The notes under the pieces: generated by a model
What the model was told of the DNA's origin: nothing
Databases searched by the model: none
Seen by the model: only the letters and a program-made list of their open reading frames with translations
Source of the DNA: Actinernus sp. WN-2022
Lineage: Eukaryota > Cnidaria > Anthozoa > Actiniaria > Actinernidae
Direction of reading: 5' to 3'
Assembly: GCA_030867875.1 (NCBI GenBank)
Contig: JAOWCC010001501.1
Location: forward strand, 25,231,036-25,295,035
Length of the DNA: 64,000 bases
Program-made: the position numbers and the translations under genes
Part shown: positions 10,932 through 23,500 of the stretch, piece after piece
Numbering within the stretch: position 1 is the first letter of the stretch
Layout of the letters: each line of letters starts with the position of its first letter

Positions 10932-11530
10932 AAACACATTTAATTGCATGGTACTAACATTACACTTTAATCAGTTTACGAGAGCACCCTTTGCATAATT
11001 CTGGGTTCTTACTTCCGGTTACCATCAAGGGTACGTCTCACTTCCATGCAACCGTAAGTGAAAAGATAAAAGGTTCGCAAGGAATTGTGGTCAAATGTAC
11101 AGCTGACTTTAATATAAATAACTGCATTTTCCCCGTTACAAAACAAAGACGTATGCATTCTGATTTATCCCCTTTATAGATAATACAGTTTAACCACAAT
11201 ATATTAAACTATTGGACGAGGTTGAGCAGTCTTTCATGCGAAACCGAATTCAATACTTGATTTATTATACATTCCAAATATAATTTACTACCGAAGAGCT
11301 TTAATACTTCAAAAAACTACGATGCAACAAACAATGTACTGTACGTTGAATTTCGTAGCTTCGACTCTTGTCCGTAGAAAACATCTGAAGTTTTCTGATC
11401 TCGAAGTTCTTTTCCTGGCTAGGTTGCTTGTTTTGGGTTTCGAGTGTATAGTTATCCTTGATTAAAAAAAAAATAGTCCTAAGAAAAACACTCTTTCTCT
11501 TATTCGGAATTCAATTTCACTACCGCTCCT
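10932..11530. other. No feature recognised
   Basis: Intergenic AT-rich DNA between the orphan gene and the tandem repeat at 11575. No exon or repeat structure seen. Confidence 0.4.
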
Positions 11531-11574
11531 TTCCCGCCTTTTGCAGACCTTTTGCAGGCGCGCGCGCCAGATAT

Positions 11575-11700
11575 GACGTCACGTGATATCACTGCAGCTA
11601 TGACGCAAAAACTACAGATATTACAATATATCACTGCAGCTATGACGTAAATCTACAGATATTACAATTATCACTGCAGCTACGACGTAAAATCTAGATA
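11575..11700 (+). repeat. About 46-bp tandem repeat, three copies
   Basis: Three diverging copies of ATATCACTGCAGCTATGACG followed by an ACTACAGATATTACAA-type tail. Each copy holds PstI-like CTGCAG and a TGACG half-site. Confidence 0.75.
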
Positions 11701-12479
11701 TTGAGAATTCTCAGTCTCCTTTCAGCCAATCAGAAACGGGATTGTGACTTGAATGTATAATAATTATTCTTATTATGCATTTACTTACTATCTCGATTCT
11801 GATTGGCTTGAGAACACAGCTAATTTTTGATAACAGACAATAACACTAAGTGCGCATGCGTACAACATTATCTGTAAGTAAGGACGTCTTCTGGTGTAAG
11901 TATTTATCTGCAGATTTATCTATGAGAGTCTTCATTCAGTCATGTCAATCTACTCAAGATGAGTTAGTCAAACTAGTCGACAAAGACTTGCACATTATGT
12001 CCCCAACAAGCAAACAAAATGCGAAATCATACTTGGATATTTTTTAATCTTCATACAAACATAGACCATTTGACGATCGTATTTACAATCCTATCTAAGT
12101 AATAACCATCCAATATTTAGAACCAGTGTTGACACGGGAAATATTACACCGCTAACAGCATTATTCAGAGTCAAGTGATTTGAGCATTTGAAAGGAGACA
12201 TTTCTTTGAAATTTGTTAACTTAGAAAATACTTAAAAAATAATCTATGTCCAACTGCTGCTTCATTAGGACAGGCGGCAGCGTTGACAATTCAACTTTGA
12301 AGCTGTACTTAGAATTAGCGGTCGCAGGATTGTGAGTACTTTTTATACTCTTTAATGTCCTGAATCGGAGAAGACATAGATTTGATATTGAGACCAACGA
12401 GCAGCCAACACTGCCATAGCTTTTTCATTTACGAAATTATTCATAAAAATGAGCGTTCGTTCAAATGGACGAAAACAAA
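11701..12479. other. No feature recognised
   Basis: AT-rich intergenic sequence. The open frame at 11850-12047 has no domain or splice support. Confidence 0.4.
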
Positions 12480-12880
12480 CTTTTTAACGGGACCTGAAAC
12501 AACCATAGGGGCTGATCAAAGTCAGGATCCGGTTCACTGATCGCAGATCGAATTGGAATTTAGCGTGGTAGTTTTTGATAAGGGAGGAAACCGGAAAAAA
12601 AACAGAGCAAAGGCGAAATATCAACAACCTCAACTCGCACGTTAATTCACTCTTTTCACCTGGTGGCCATCTTGGATTCAAAGCGAGGCAATCCTTTGTT
12701 TTAGCCAGGTTAGCCTCGCAGTGAGGGATAGTCAAAACGAGGCTAACCTGGCTAAAACAAAGGATTGCCTCGCTTTGAATCCAAGATGGCCATCAGGTGA
12801 AAAGAGTGAATAACCGGGCTCAAACTCTGGCCACAGAGGTGAGAGGCAAAGCGGTTACCATTTGCCGCGCCACTCCGATC
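12480..12880 (-). mobile_element. tRNA-derived SINE interrupted by a palindromic MITE
   Basis: Minus-strand copy of the SINE family at 3388. The body (complement of GATCGAATTGGAATTTAG and GGAGGAAACCGG) and the tRNA-like head (complement of CACAGAGGTGAGAGGCAAAG) are separated by a 165-bp MITE. Confidence 0.75.
12646..12810. mobile_element. 165-bp near-perfect palindromic MITE with TAA duplication
   Basis: Arms of about 73 bp differ at very few positions: TTCACTCTTTTCACCTG at the left end, the complement at the right, with CAAAGCGAGGCAATCC and TTAGCCAGGTTAGCCTCG inward. The loop is about 19 bp. TAA flanks both sides (12643-12645 and 12811-12813), typical of PIF/Harbinger targets. Confidence 0.85.
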
Positions 12881-13204
12881 ACTTCATCCTTCACTGATTC
12901 TTCATTGTATTGTAATCCCTAGACTGTTTTGCATATCGATAACAACGCTGCTGATCCTAGCAACAGGGTCAACCCGGCTCCCTTCATGTAAACAGGCCCT
13001 TAATTGGCGAGACTAAAATAAATTACGCCAAAGAAAAGTATAGTGTTTTAGAACTAATATTGTACTACTCATTAATTATTCATGAGGGAAGCCACCAATC
13101 CCAGGGCTGGATTTGTACCACGTGCCGTACTTTGAAACCCCCCGCGTAGAATACATGATAACTGGGAAACTAACATGTCAACAGTAAAGAAGTGAAGTGA
13201 CGTC

Positions 13205-13305
13205 GAAAGAAAAAATCTGCCTCCAACGGGATTCGAACCAACTCTTCCAGAACCATAGATTTCTAGCTCACTACCTAAACAACTACACTACTGAATCGCT
13301 TGTTG
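13205..13305 (-). mobile_element. tRNA-like SINE head
   Basis: The minus strand reads TAGTGTAGTTGTTTAGGTAG (A-box-like), then GGTTCGAATCCCG (B box). The acceptor stem does not close, so it is a tRNA-derived repeat, not a tRNA gene. Confidence 0.5.
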
Positions 13306-14344
13306 AATTCTGCGGGCCCCAAAAGCCCTTCGGGCTCGACATTTGAAATTTCACTAGCATTTGAAACTCCCATCATCAATACATTACTGCGTCTGCGTAG
13401 TAACGCAAGCAATAAGCGTAAGCAACTTAGCGAGGACCAGGGGTCACGCAGCATCAAAACGGATTTCAAACCATCGAAATTAAAAGCGAATGTCACACGT
13501 CAAGTCTTACTGAAAAGTTTTTAGTGTACATCTTTAGCTGTAGTTGCTTCACGGTCTTTAGTTTTTAATGCTCCCATTTGAGGAACAAATTAGATACTAT
13601 TTTTCTCTTTACGTAACGAACATAGCAAACAACAAGTGGGTTAACAAAACACAGGACTTTGGGGCTTACCTGCAGAATACCCTGCCACTACAGGAGTGTG
13701 TAATTAGGGTTTGTTAAAATGGTTGGGTAAGCTTTGTATGGAAAACAATGGAAAATGAATTATTAATAATTACATTCCTGAAGTGGCAGTTACTCCCAGT
13801 TTTTTTTTAATTCTGAGCACAACGCCGAGGAACAGCCGGCAAAGCACTATTTGAGATGGTTCTTCGGTCTGGTTTACACCAGTATCATGAGCATAAGCAA
13901 CGTACACAGACGCAGTGCCGTATTTATCATCAGCGGTTCTTGTTCTACTTACAGACATGGAATAAAAACAATAAAAGCCAAGGACCTCGCTGCTGGTAGA
14001 GTTCACTTCCCAAAACAAAGGGATGAGAGAGAAGAAAGACACCTCTGCCGGTGTAGGACGCTTTCTTTGTCGCGCATGCGTTAGAGTTACCTAGCAACCC
14101 TGTCATAATCCTCCACGTGACTTTGAAACCCGACGTCAATCAACTAACGTGGGCTCAAATAGTGTCAGCGACGTGTTGTTTTCCCAAGCGCATCACGAAT
14201 TTCGGGTAAAAACCGGTTTCAAAACTTGTTTTGTTAGTCTATGGTGGTGGACTAGATTACTCCGTTCGCGTATGTTGCTCCACTGAAAGTTGGTTTAAAG
14301 GCCCGGCAATTGGTTAGTTCTTGATTCACGAAATTAGATCACAC
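13306..14344. other. Unassigned sequence 3' of CUL5
   Basis: Contains short open frames on both strands that overlap one another, and no recognised exon. It should include the CUL5 3' UTR, but no convincing AATAAA on the minus strand was found. Confidence 0.4.
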
Positions 14345-14539
14345 CTAGACTAGGTATACAAACGTGTTGATGTCTTCTTCGTCTCTCTTTAGGTATTTGT
14401 GTTCTATTAACCATTCTATTTGTTCTTTGATCATTTTCTTCTGTGGGATGAACATGTTTTTCAGTATTTCTACCAGTTCTGTCTGCAGTGCGGCGTTTGT
14501 TATTCTCTTGCGCATCTTCATTATCTTTACAATGGCTTC
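14345..14539 (-). CDS. CUL5: CUL5 terminal exon t with neddylation site
   Basis: 195 bp, 64 codons and a TAG stop (14345-14347). It begins EAIVKIMKMRKRITNAALQT and ends DEEDINTFVYLV. The Lys of the IMKMRK motif (codon at 14516-14518) is the NEDD8 acceptor by homology with human K724. The remainder is the C-terminal winged helix. Acceptor TTTTTTTGCAG. I found no clear AATAAA in the few hundred bases downstream. Confidence 0.97.
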   Translation of the reverse strand, partial: EAIVKIMKMRKRITNAALQTELVEILKNMFIPQKKMIKEQIEWLIEHKYLKRDEEDINTFVYLV

Positions 14540-17500
14540 CTGCAAAAAAAGATAGGAAAAACGCACAATGATACATGTTTGGAAGGAGAAATAAACCCGA
14601 ATATGAGCAAGGAAAAGATATCTGTGACACGAGCTGCTCTTTTACAATCTCAAAACTCGTCGAGAGAAAATGCTTTGCTACTTTACATGTTTTGAAAACA
14701 GTGAAAATAAGTACACGGATATCGTTAATTTCCAAGTACATGCAATAGAATTCAATCTTAACGATTTTAGCACTCGCTAGCTCTTAGCCAATCAGACTGC
14801 AGAATTGTTTTCATATGATCAACTTTTAATGTAGTCTTTATAGTTCTATACTCGATGTGGGTAATTTCTCTACTGCGAGACTAGCTGTAACCGGGCCCAC
14901 GTACACAACGAGAACACATCACATAGACTATATCGCAACTCCGCCGTCGCAGTGCACTCTGGGATGGAAATCTGAGTTTTCCATTGTTGTTGTTGGGCGG
15001 CCATCTTGGATTTAACGATGGAAACTGAGATATCCATCCCAGAGTGCACTGCGACGGCGGAGTTGCGATATAGTCTATGGCAGTGAAAACAAATCCTATA
15101 ACATATCCACACGATTGTCTTCATTCAAAAGACTGACTTCGTAATTTCCTTTTACTCGATCAAAACATAGTTAATAGAGTGGAATGGTTATGAAACCCAG
15201 CGACCTTCTTTGTTATATGTCTTTGTTAGCTTTTTTCAACCACTACCGTGCACAAAACACAATAGAAATTCCAACATGTTAATCAATCAGCCAATAGAAA
15301 CGTGTGAGTTCAGTCGTTCAGGGAACGCTAATGAACTATGATCGTGCACAATCTTTTGTCTTACCCCTTCCAACCTAAATCGCAGCGCCTTTGTTAGCCC
15401 TTTTGAAGTTTGCCGGGTTTCCTAACCATTCCACTCTATTAACTATGATCAAAACTCAAGCAAGTTGAAATGTTATTGTCTTGTACTCGACACTGATTGG
15501 CTCAGATAACCATAAGTTAGAAGCCTTGTTTTCGTTCTGAATTGAGATTGGTTCTCGTAAATCATCCCTTGTATCTGTTTTGAGTGTTAAAGGGGCTATG
15601 TCAACTTCCAAATGATAACCTTTCTCATGACAAAAGACAATAATAACTACTTATATTAGCAGAGTATACTTTCTAGGTATACTGAAGAAAATGTGAGAAC
15701 ATTTTGATTTCAAAGATTTGAGTAGATGAAAAATACTTATTTTAAGAGTAATTTAGAGTAACTTGAAATCGGTCCACTGTAACCGATATCAAGGTTGTAG
15801 AATAAGCTTTTGTAATCCAATTTAATCTTTGCCATCCCCTATGGAAAAAGCATGAATAGCATATCAGGACATTCCCATGTTATTTCTCTTATATCCTAGT
15901 GTATTATTTTTGTAGTTTTTGTTTTGAAGAAACTTGAAGGTTCAATTCGATCGATGTCCCGTGATCCTTTGAGGCAAATACCAATAAGTAAACGTAATTC
16001 CGGGAATATAATAGTGACATTTGTCCTAGACTTTACAGTTCGCTGTACCTGTATCCTAAGTACTCTCAGTGCCACAATTCCTTCATTCTCTTCTTGCTTC
16101 GCCTTTTCCGTCGAGAGCTGTAATCGACCAATCAGATTCACCTTTCCACGTTTCTGCACTTTACCATTTTTACTGTCAGGAAAAAATACCACAAATAAAG
16201 ATGGATTCAGTAATGCGGATGGTTTCTGGGTCCCTATATATAGACTGGATTCTAAACTCTTACACACTTTGTGTACTTTGAAAGTGTGGCTTCATTTGGA
16301 ATCGGAAAGTTTAGTTTATAAGATGAAGAATTTTGGTCATAGTAATACTTTAATAACAACAATATGGTCATATGATAAAAAACCTATTGACTGAATTAGG
16401 TCGGGCCGGACGGGAAAATATTTAGCTCTCGGTCATTATATACGCGCGCTCGGTCCGTACGTCATGACCTCGAGCCAAATATTTCCCCGTTCGGCCCTCC
16501 CACTCAGTCAATAAGTACCTATTACTGTTCACAAGCTATTACGTCCGAGCGACATGAAAGTGATATTTCACATGTGAAATATAAAAGGGATTATTACACA
16601 TCTTTGACGTCATCATTTTATGTCGCCCGTAAAACCCAATAATTTATAGCTTGGTGAATAATGTAGAGGATATTACATGGCAGCGCCAAGATATGGTTTT
16701 AACTCGTGGATGCACGCATGCGCAGGAACGAGTTATTGTGGGTTAGGTTCCGAATGCCGTAGCCTTTTCATCCTCGGAATATGTTCGCGATATGAGTTTC
16801 ACGGATAACTCGCTTAATATTACTGGCAGGTGGCTCAAACCTGGATAGACATGGTAGTGGGTCCCTATCAAGCACCTAGTGGTGATGAGGTAACAATGAC
16901 GTCATCGGTCTCGTGATTTTAAGTACATGCCCGTATCTCCCACATTTCTAATGCCAGACAGCTCAAACTTGGGCAGGCATGGCATTGGGTCCCCATAAAT
17001 CACTTTGTGGCGATGACGTAACGACGACGTCATCGGTCACGCGATTTTAAGACATGCCCATATCTCCCTCATTTCTAATGCCAGCCGGCTCAAACTTTGA
17101 CAGACATGATACGGGTCCCCACGATTCACTTAGTGGTGACGACTTAACGATGACGTCATCGGTCAAGTGCTTTTTAGTATATGCCAAAATAGCTCACTGA
17201 CCATCCGCAAGTTGCCCTTGGGGACCTTATGTTTATTCTATAAACTACAGTGTTTTACAAGGATAACATCGTATCTGAACACACGTAAAAATGCGATAAT
17301 TTTACGTGGATATCGCCTATTCAGCCAATCAGCGATGTCCACGTCACGCGCTGACCCTTGCTTCGAACAACCGGGCCCAGGTCCAAGTCTTGTTTATAAA
17401 ATAAATAAAATAATACATGGACGCAATAATACAAGATGTCAAACACGTACGGCCCCAATCAAGTGGGGGAAAGGAAACCGCGCGGGGGATGTACGTGTCA

Positions 17501-20500
17501 TGTGATAATGCATGTTTCATAACATTGTTCATAGATCAAATACAAGTAATTTTTATTTAGGTACGGTAGTACTATCAATAACACTGTTCTTCCTAGCGGC
17601 CGTGAACTATAAGAATCAAAGCTAGTTAGATAATGTATAGGAATTATCAATATATAAGTTAAAAGAGATATTAAATTATCAGTGCCGTTTGTGGAAAAAT
17701 ACAAGGCTGGCAAAAAGAATTGAAATCGAGTGGTAAGTGTGACGTCACAAATTTGCAAAATTTTGATTTGGAATTTTTGGACCACCGATTCGGAACGAGC
17801 AATATGAAAGAACTTTACACACCAAAAATAAGGTGTATACGATGAATAGCAGCGATAATGCCAAATATTCTTTAACTGGAATCTGGACAAAAATACAGTG
17901 CATGATTGCCTATATCCCGGCCGCTATTCATCGTATACACCTCATTTTTGGTGTAAAGTTATTTTGTTGTTCTTTCTGAATCTGTGGTGAAATGTTGTTA
18001 ACCGAAAAATTAGTATTTATGACGTCATCACTTTAGTACTCTGTAAGGCGTGGACTCTACAGATATCTGGGGAGGGTAGTGGGGAAACATCCCCCTTCGG
18101 TCCGATTGGTTTACTAAAATTTACTAAAATAAGTTCTCCTTTTTCGATTTTTTTTATCCTACAGAACTCTCTCCCAATATATCTAATGGCCCACTCCTTA
18201 CTTTTCGTTCCTTTTTGCAACCTTGCATTGAAGTATCTTTCTCAGCAGATACGACTTACACAAGAGCGAAATCCTGGTTAACCCAGAACATGGAGCTGTC
18301 CGTGAAGTCCTTGGGTGACCTAGCAGAGGGTTCACACTGAACTATTTGACGCTTGAGTTTCGAGAAGGACACCATAGACTAGAAGAACATACACGATCGT
18401 TAACAACACCGCAGGAACTAAACTGAGTTTCCTTTTGTTCCAACAACATGTAACGATAATAATGGACTAATCTAGTAGGCCTACGGTTTAAACGTCCTTA
18501 TCCGAGAAGACGTGAAGGTCTAACCATTAAACGAGATTGTTCCACAAAGGCAGCCCATTCTACTAAGTTATTTTAAATGCTTGGAAGGAAGCGGTTAGAA
18601 CACATTTGTGGAGGTGTGTGTTAATAACACCTCCAAACCGCTCTACGTATTGGGTAGAATCACATAGTCACAGCTGAATCGCATGGTCAGACGCAGATTG
18701 GCTGAGAAGAGTGTTGATTCAGAATGGATCACCACTGTAGGCTACGCGCGCTATTTATAACTTAGCAAAATATCAACAAAGATACTAAATCATCAAATAA
18801 TTCATCAGGCTATGCGATTCAACTGAGGAAAATCACATGGCTGACTCGGTAATTACACGTTAAGTTGCACTAACCGATATCCCCCTCGTCGCTTAATACG
18901 TACCCAGATAGTTTTTCTTAATTCTGAATCCGGCAGCTCCGTTGCAAGTCTGTTGAACGAAAAACAACAATATATGTTTTCTACTTTCATTAATTAGCTT
19001 AATGTGAATTACAGACCAACTATTTTCTGTATGACGTGTGTCACTCTAAGCAAGGCAGTTTGAAACTCAGATAAAAGAGGGAGAGGTGTAGCGTGAAGGA
19101 AGAGCTGCTGCCTGAAACAAATTATTTCTACAGCTTGCGGTTTTTAACTAGCATATAAACCTCATTAATGGTTCATTAGACAGGCAGGCTCACAGATAAA
19201 CGTCAAATGGAAGATTAATAGATTTGAGACCTAAAGACTGACTCTGCAATATCTCCGTTTATAGGCCCGGCTTTATCAAAACATTGCTTTGTCGTTAGGA
19301 TAACAGATTCCGGCTGTGAGACTGAATGTGGATAACCATCAAGCTTATTTTCCAACCAACACATTGGTGGATTTTTGTTCTTATAATTCCAGTCGATTTT
19401 TATGTATTCTTGAAAGTTAACCACGTGACGGCCTCGTATACTCCAGTACAGAACTGATTATATATTCAGTCTACTTAAACAGACACTAGTTCGTGTTGAA
19501 TACAGGACTGATTATATATTCCTTACGTACTTAGACAGACACTAGAACTTGTTTGATACAGAAGTGATTAGATATTCAGTCAACTTAAACAGACACTAGT
19601 TCTTGTTGGATACATGACTGATTATGATACAGACACTGCTGTTTTATCAATCAGTTCTGTATTCAACAAGCACATGCTAGTATATGTATGAGGGAGGTCT
19701 CACAACCAATCACTGACCTTCCCTACCTCAGAACAAAACTTAGGTGTTTTTTTGTGCACGCAAAATTCAATTTTTACGTTTTTCCTCAAAATTTCAAAAC
19801 ATCGTTAAATTATATTGTAAGAAGTACGGGTTTAGCAGTACTTGTAATTTACAGGATGCGCTTCCGTGTTGTAACAGATCTACAGCTCGCCTGCGGCTCG
19901 GATCTGCATATACCGCAATACAACATTCTCATTCTGTATCCATTGCTAATAATCCATCCTCGACCCCAGACCCTTCTCCTATTTCTTACTGCGCATGCTC
20001 GCAGCGCATGCGCACCAGGACCTCTAGTCAAAGAAACTATTTGAAGAATTATAAAGACATTCACCTCCTTTGTGGCTTTGGGAATATGCTCTGATATTTG
20101 TCGTCTGACGTTATCTATTCCGAGAAGCGACAAGTTTCCAATAGAGAGTGAAGCTCGATAATATCTGCGGGCAATATCAGCGCATATTTCCTTCCCACAA
20201 GTGGGTTATTATTTATAATGTTTTCAATTTTCAATCTTCCTCGGACAAAAAAACAAAGAGATAAAAACACAGACAGTCGCCAAGACAAATCGAGGGACTT
20301 TCTCGCAGTCTTTTCAACTTACTTCAAGTTTTCATAGGAGATCTTCTCTTGCGGTCGTTCATTCCATGCGAACAGAACAGACATCTGAAACGTGGTTACT
20401 TCAAGGTCGAACTTACCAACTTTATTACTAAAAGTGATCTGACAAACACGACAATAGAAAAGGCTGGTTAATCAAAGACGAAGGGGCTGTCAATCCTGAA

Positions 20501-23500
20501 CTGAAAAAGTCAACTTTCTCCGTCATGACGAAATACAAAAATAACTACTCAGATTAGCAGCGTATGCTATCAGGTATACTGGAGAAAATGTGAGACACTT
20601 CTGATGAAGGAGGGCAAAGATTAGAGTGGGTGAAAATACTGCTTTAAGAGAAATTTAGAGCAACTTGAAATTCAATTTTGAATTTTTATTTCATAATAGA
20701 CCGAAATCAAGTGGCAAGAATAACATTTTGTAATTCACATTTATCTTATCCAACGATTTGGAAAGCATGGCAGGATGTTCATAAGTTACTTCTTTTCCAT
20801 CAAATGATTTTTCAGTTTTGTCAGTCTTAGCCGAGAAACTTGAAGGCTCTTTAAAGAGGGTACCATTTGCCGAACTTAAAAGCATATGATTGAAGATTTA
20901 ATGAATGGTGCAGGTTAGCTTCCTTTGTAGCCATCTTCCCGTTTACAACTCAGGCTTCCTGATGTCGATGGGGGATTGGGGTAAGGTCGAATTACCGGGA
21001 TGGGCTGGATCCTATTGTTGGGACCTAGTCCTTCTGGATAATTAGGCCATTTATGCACAGGAATCCCATAATATTTCGCATCCTGATAAGATATGCCTGC
21101 GGGGAGGTTAGGTCCAGTTTGATTAATATACGCGTTACAAAGGACCTGGCACTGTCTTGTTCCACCGACAAAAAAGATGGAAAAGGGCTCCATCAGGAAA
21201 AACATTGTACTGGCATGAAGCATGCAAGGAATTGTGGCACAGAGAGTGCACCAGCCTACTCTAGTTTAGATACTCACTACTCCATTAGACATTAGATGGT
21301 GCCATTGTAGCTTGCGTCCGCTGTGGTTTTTGCGATAGAATTCCTCCACCTCTGGTATACAGTCTTCAAGCTAAGCCAATCAAAATCGTATCTTCAGTCT
21401 CAGTTTTAAAACAAAACACAGCAAATTTGGGGAGGGGGGGGGGGGGGGGGGGGCTGTCTATGGCCGGTCCACTCCAAGGGTCATTTCTTGATATAAGTAC
21501 ACCGAGAACATCAAGGCTTTAGAGTTAGGATGGAACTATAGCAGATGAATCACACAACGTTTACAAGGCTGCCTCGGACTGCCTCGCTTTAAGGTTTTAG
21601 CAGTTCAATTTGACATGAAGCAGTTCGTGTTGTGAGCTCGGCGTAAGTTAATTGCATGTGACAAAGTTGGACTGTGTAAATCGGTCTTTACAGTTCCCAA
21701 TTGCCTTTGTACTCTATCTTGATTCTTATTGGATAATTGTCAGCGTGTGAATGGTTTTAAGCGCCAAAGTTAATCAGTACCGAGGTTCCTCTAGCCTCGC
21801 TTTCATGCAACAGGAAGTAGGAACACATTATGTAACGTAGTTTAGGTCTATTGCATAGACCTTCCGGTGGCATAGAAGTGAGGCATAATTATGTAAATTA
21901 ATGGTATATCGACCCCAGTCCTCGCAGGACTGGATAACATTCATTCTGGATTGATATAAGCTGGGGTGTTATACTCACATCCGTTGGTAGAGAAACAGGG
22001 ATTCGTTCGGATGCTCTCGCCCATGCACCAGCGTTAAGAATTTTAATGTTTATAGAATCTGTTCAAACAGAAATAAAGAACGCGTTAGGAGCCAACCATT
22101 TAACTTCTTAGGGGAGGGGTGGGTGATCTAGTGTGTGCATGTATCTTAGGGGAGGGGTGGGTGATCTAGTGTGTGCATGTATCTTAGGGGAGGGGTGGGT
22201 GATCTAGTAGTGTGCATGTATCTTAGGGGAGGGGTGGGTGATCTAGTAGTGTGCATGTATCTTAGGGGAGGAGTGAGTGATCTGTGTGTCCATGGAACTA
22301 TTTTGTTCGCCCCTCGAATGGTACGAGCATATTTTCCCAGGTAATACTGCGTGCAAAGCTGCGCGCACGATATTTATTTTCGCTTGTGTTCCTTTGTGAG
22401 GATTTATTTTGCAAAAAGGCAGCGTAAGGAAAATGTTTTTAACCCCCCCTCCCCCCCCCCCCCCCCCCCCCCCCCCCACAATTATATAATCAAAAACAGC
22501 GAGGAAATCATTTCAATGTCACGGCATGCCGTACCGCAGTAACCGTCGCGTAGTTCATTGTAGTAACTTGCCGTAGCTCATAAGAAATTCCCTCCATTGA
22601 GTGGACATGTACTGTCTGTATTTCAAGAAATTCACTCTGTTATACAGCATATTTTGCCGAGTATGACTGTAAAAGAAACTATGGCAAACCCGTAGTTGAA
22701 GTGTTACCATATCGCTGTCTGTACATAATAACGGGACTCTGTAGTTTTAGTAGATCAGAAAAGACAACACCGCGGGGAGACCGTTTCAGTAGGGACCTCA
22801 GTCAAAGCGGATATCGTATGAGTGCGCAAGTTACGGCACTGACTTACAGCGGCACGGTTCCGTACGGCATGCCGTGACACTGAAATGATTTCCTCATTGT
22901 TTTTGACCTTCTGATCCAATCAAATTACAGAGCTACTGTCTTGTCACATTGATACGAAATATGCTCTAATACTAGACGAGACGGCAAGTGTTTTCTCCCG
23001 AAACGTTGTGCTTATACGTATCTTTTCTTCGCCTTCTTATTGCTTTTCTAATACAGATTTTTGCACACAAAAAAGGATGCTGAAAAAATTCCGTTAAGGT
23101 CAAACGAAAAACATATTTATTGGTTTACTTTCTGACTTGGCTTTCAAAATAAAATCCGATTATTTGACTGACAATCTCGGTGATAAATACACTCGTTCTT
23201 GACATCTGAGAAATGTGAACATAAAAAGGATTAGAAACCTTGAGTTTGGTTACAGTTTTAAAATCCCTGGATTTCACCCGCTGTCTCGAGTTTGATATTA
23301 CAAATAGTCATAACAAGTTTTAAAAAAAAGATATAAAAAAACATTGCGTCAATTAGTAAACACACTTGGTAACAATTAACGCTACTATTTTTAGCGATTC
23401 CAAAATTTAGCGACTTTTAGCGAGTAATTTAATTTGGCGTTTTTATATCAGATTTAGTGAGAGTAGAAGACCAAATTTCGGCGCTAAACGAAAAAAGTCA

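Noticed and set aside
13300..13524. Plus- and minus-strand frames overlapping each other
   Set aside because: They overlap a tRNA-like SINE head and one another, and neither shows homology or splice context.
19849..20133. Minus-strand 94-residue frame between CUL5 exons
   Set aside because: It does not match any cullin segment; exons p and q join directly across it with correct phase. The GCGCATGC-rich stretch looks like a repeat.
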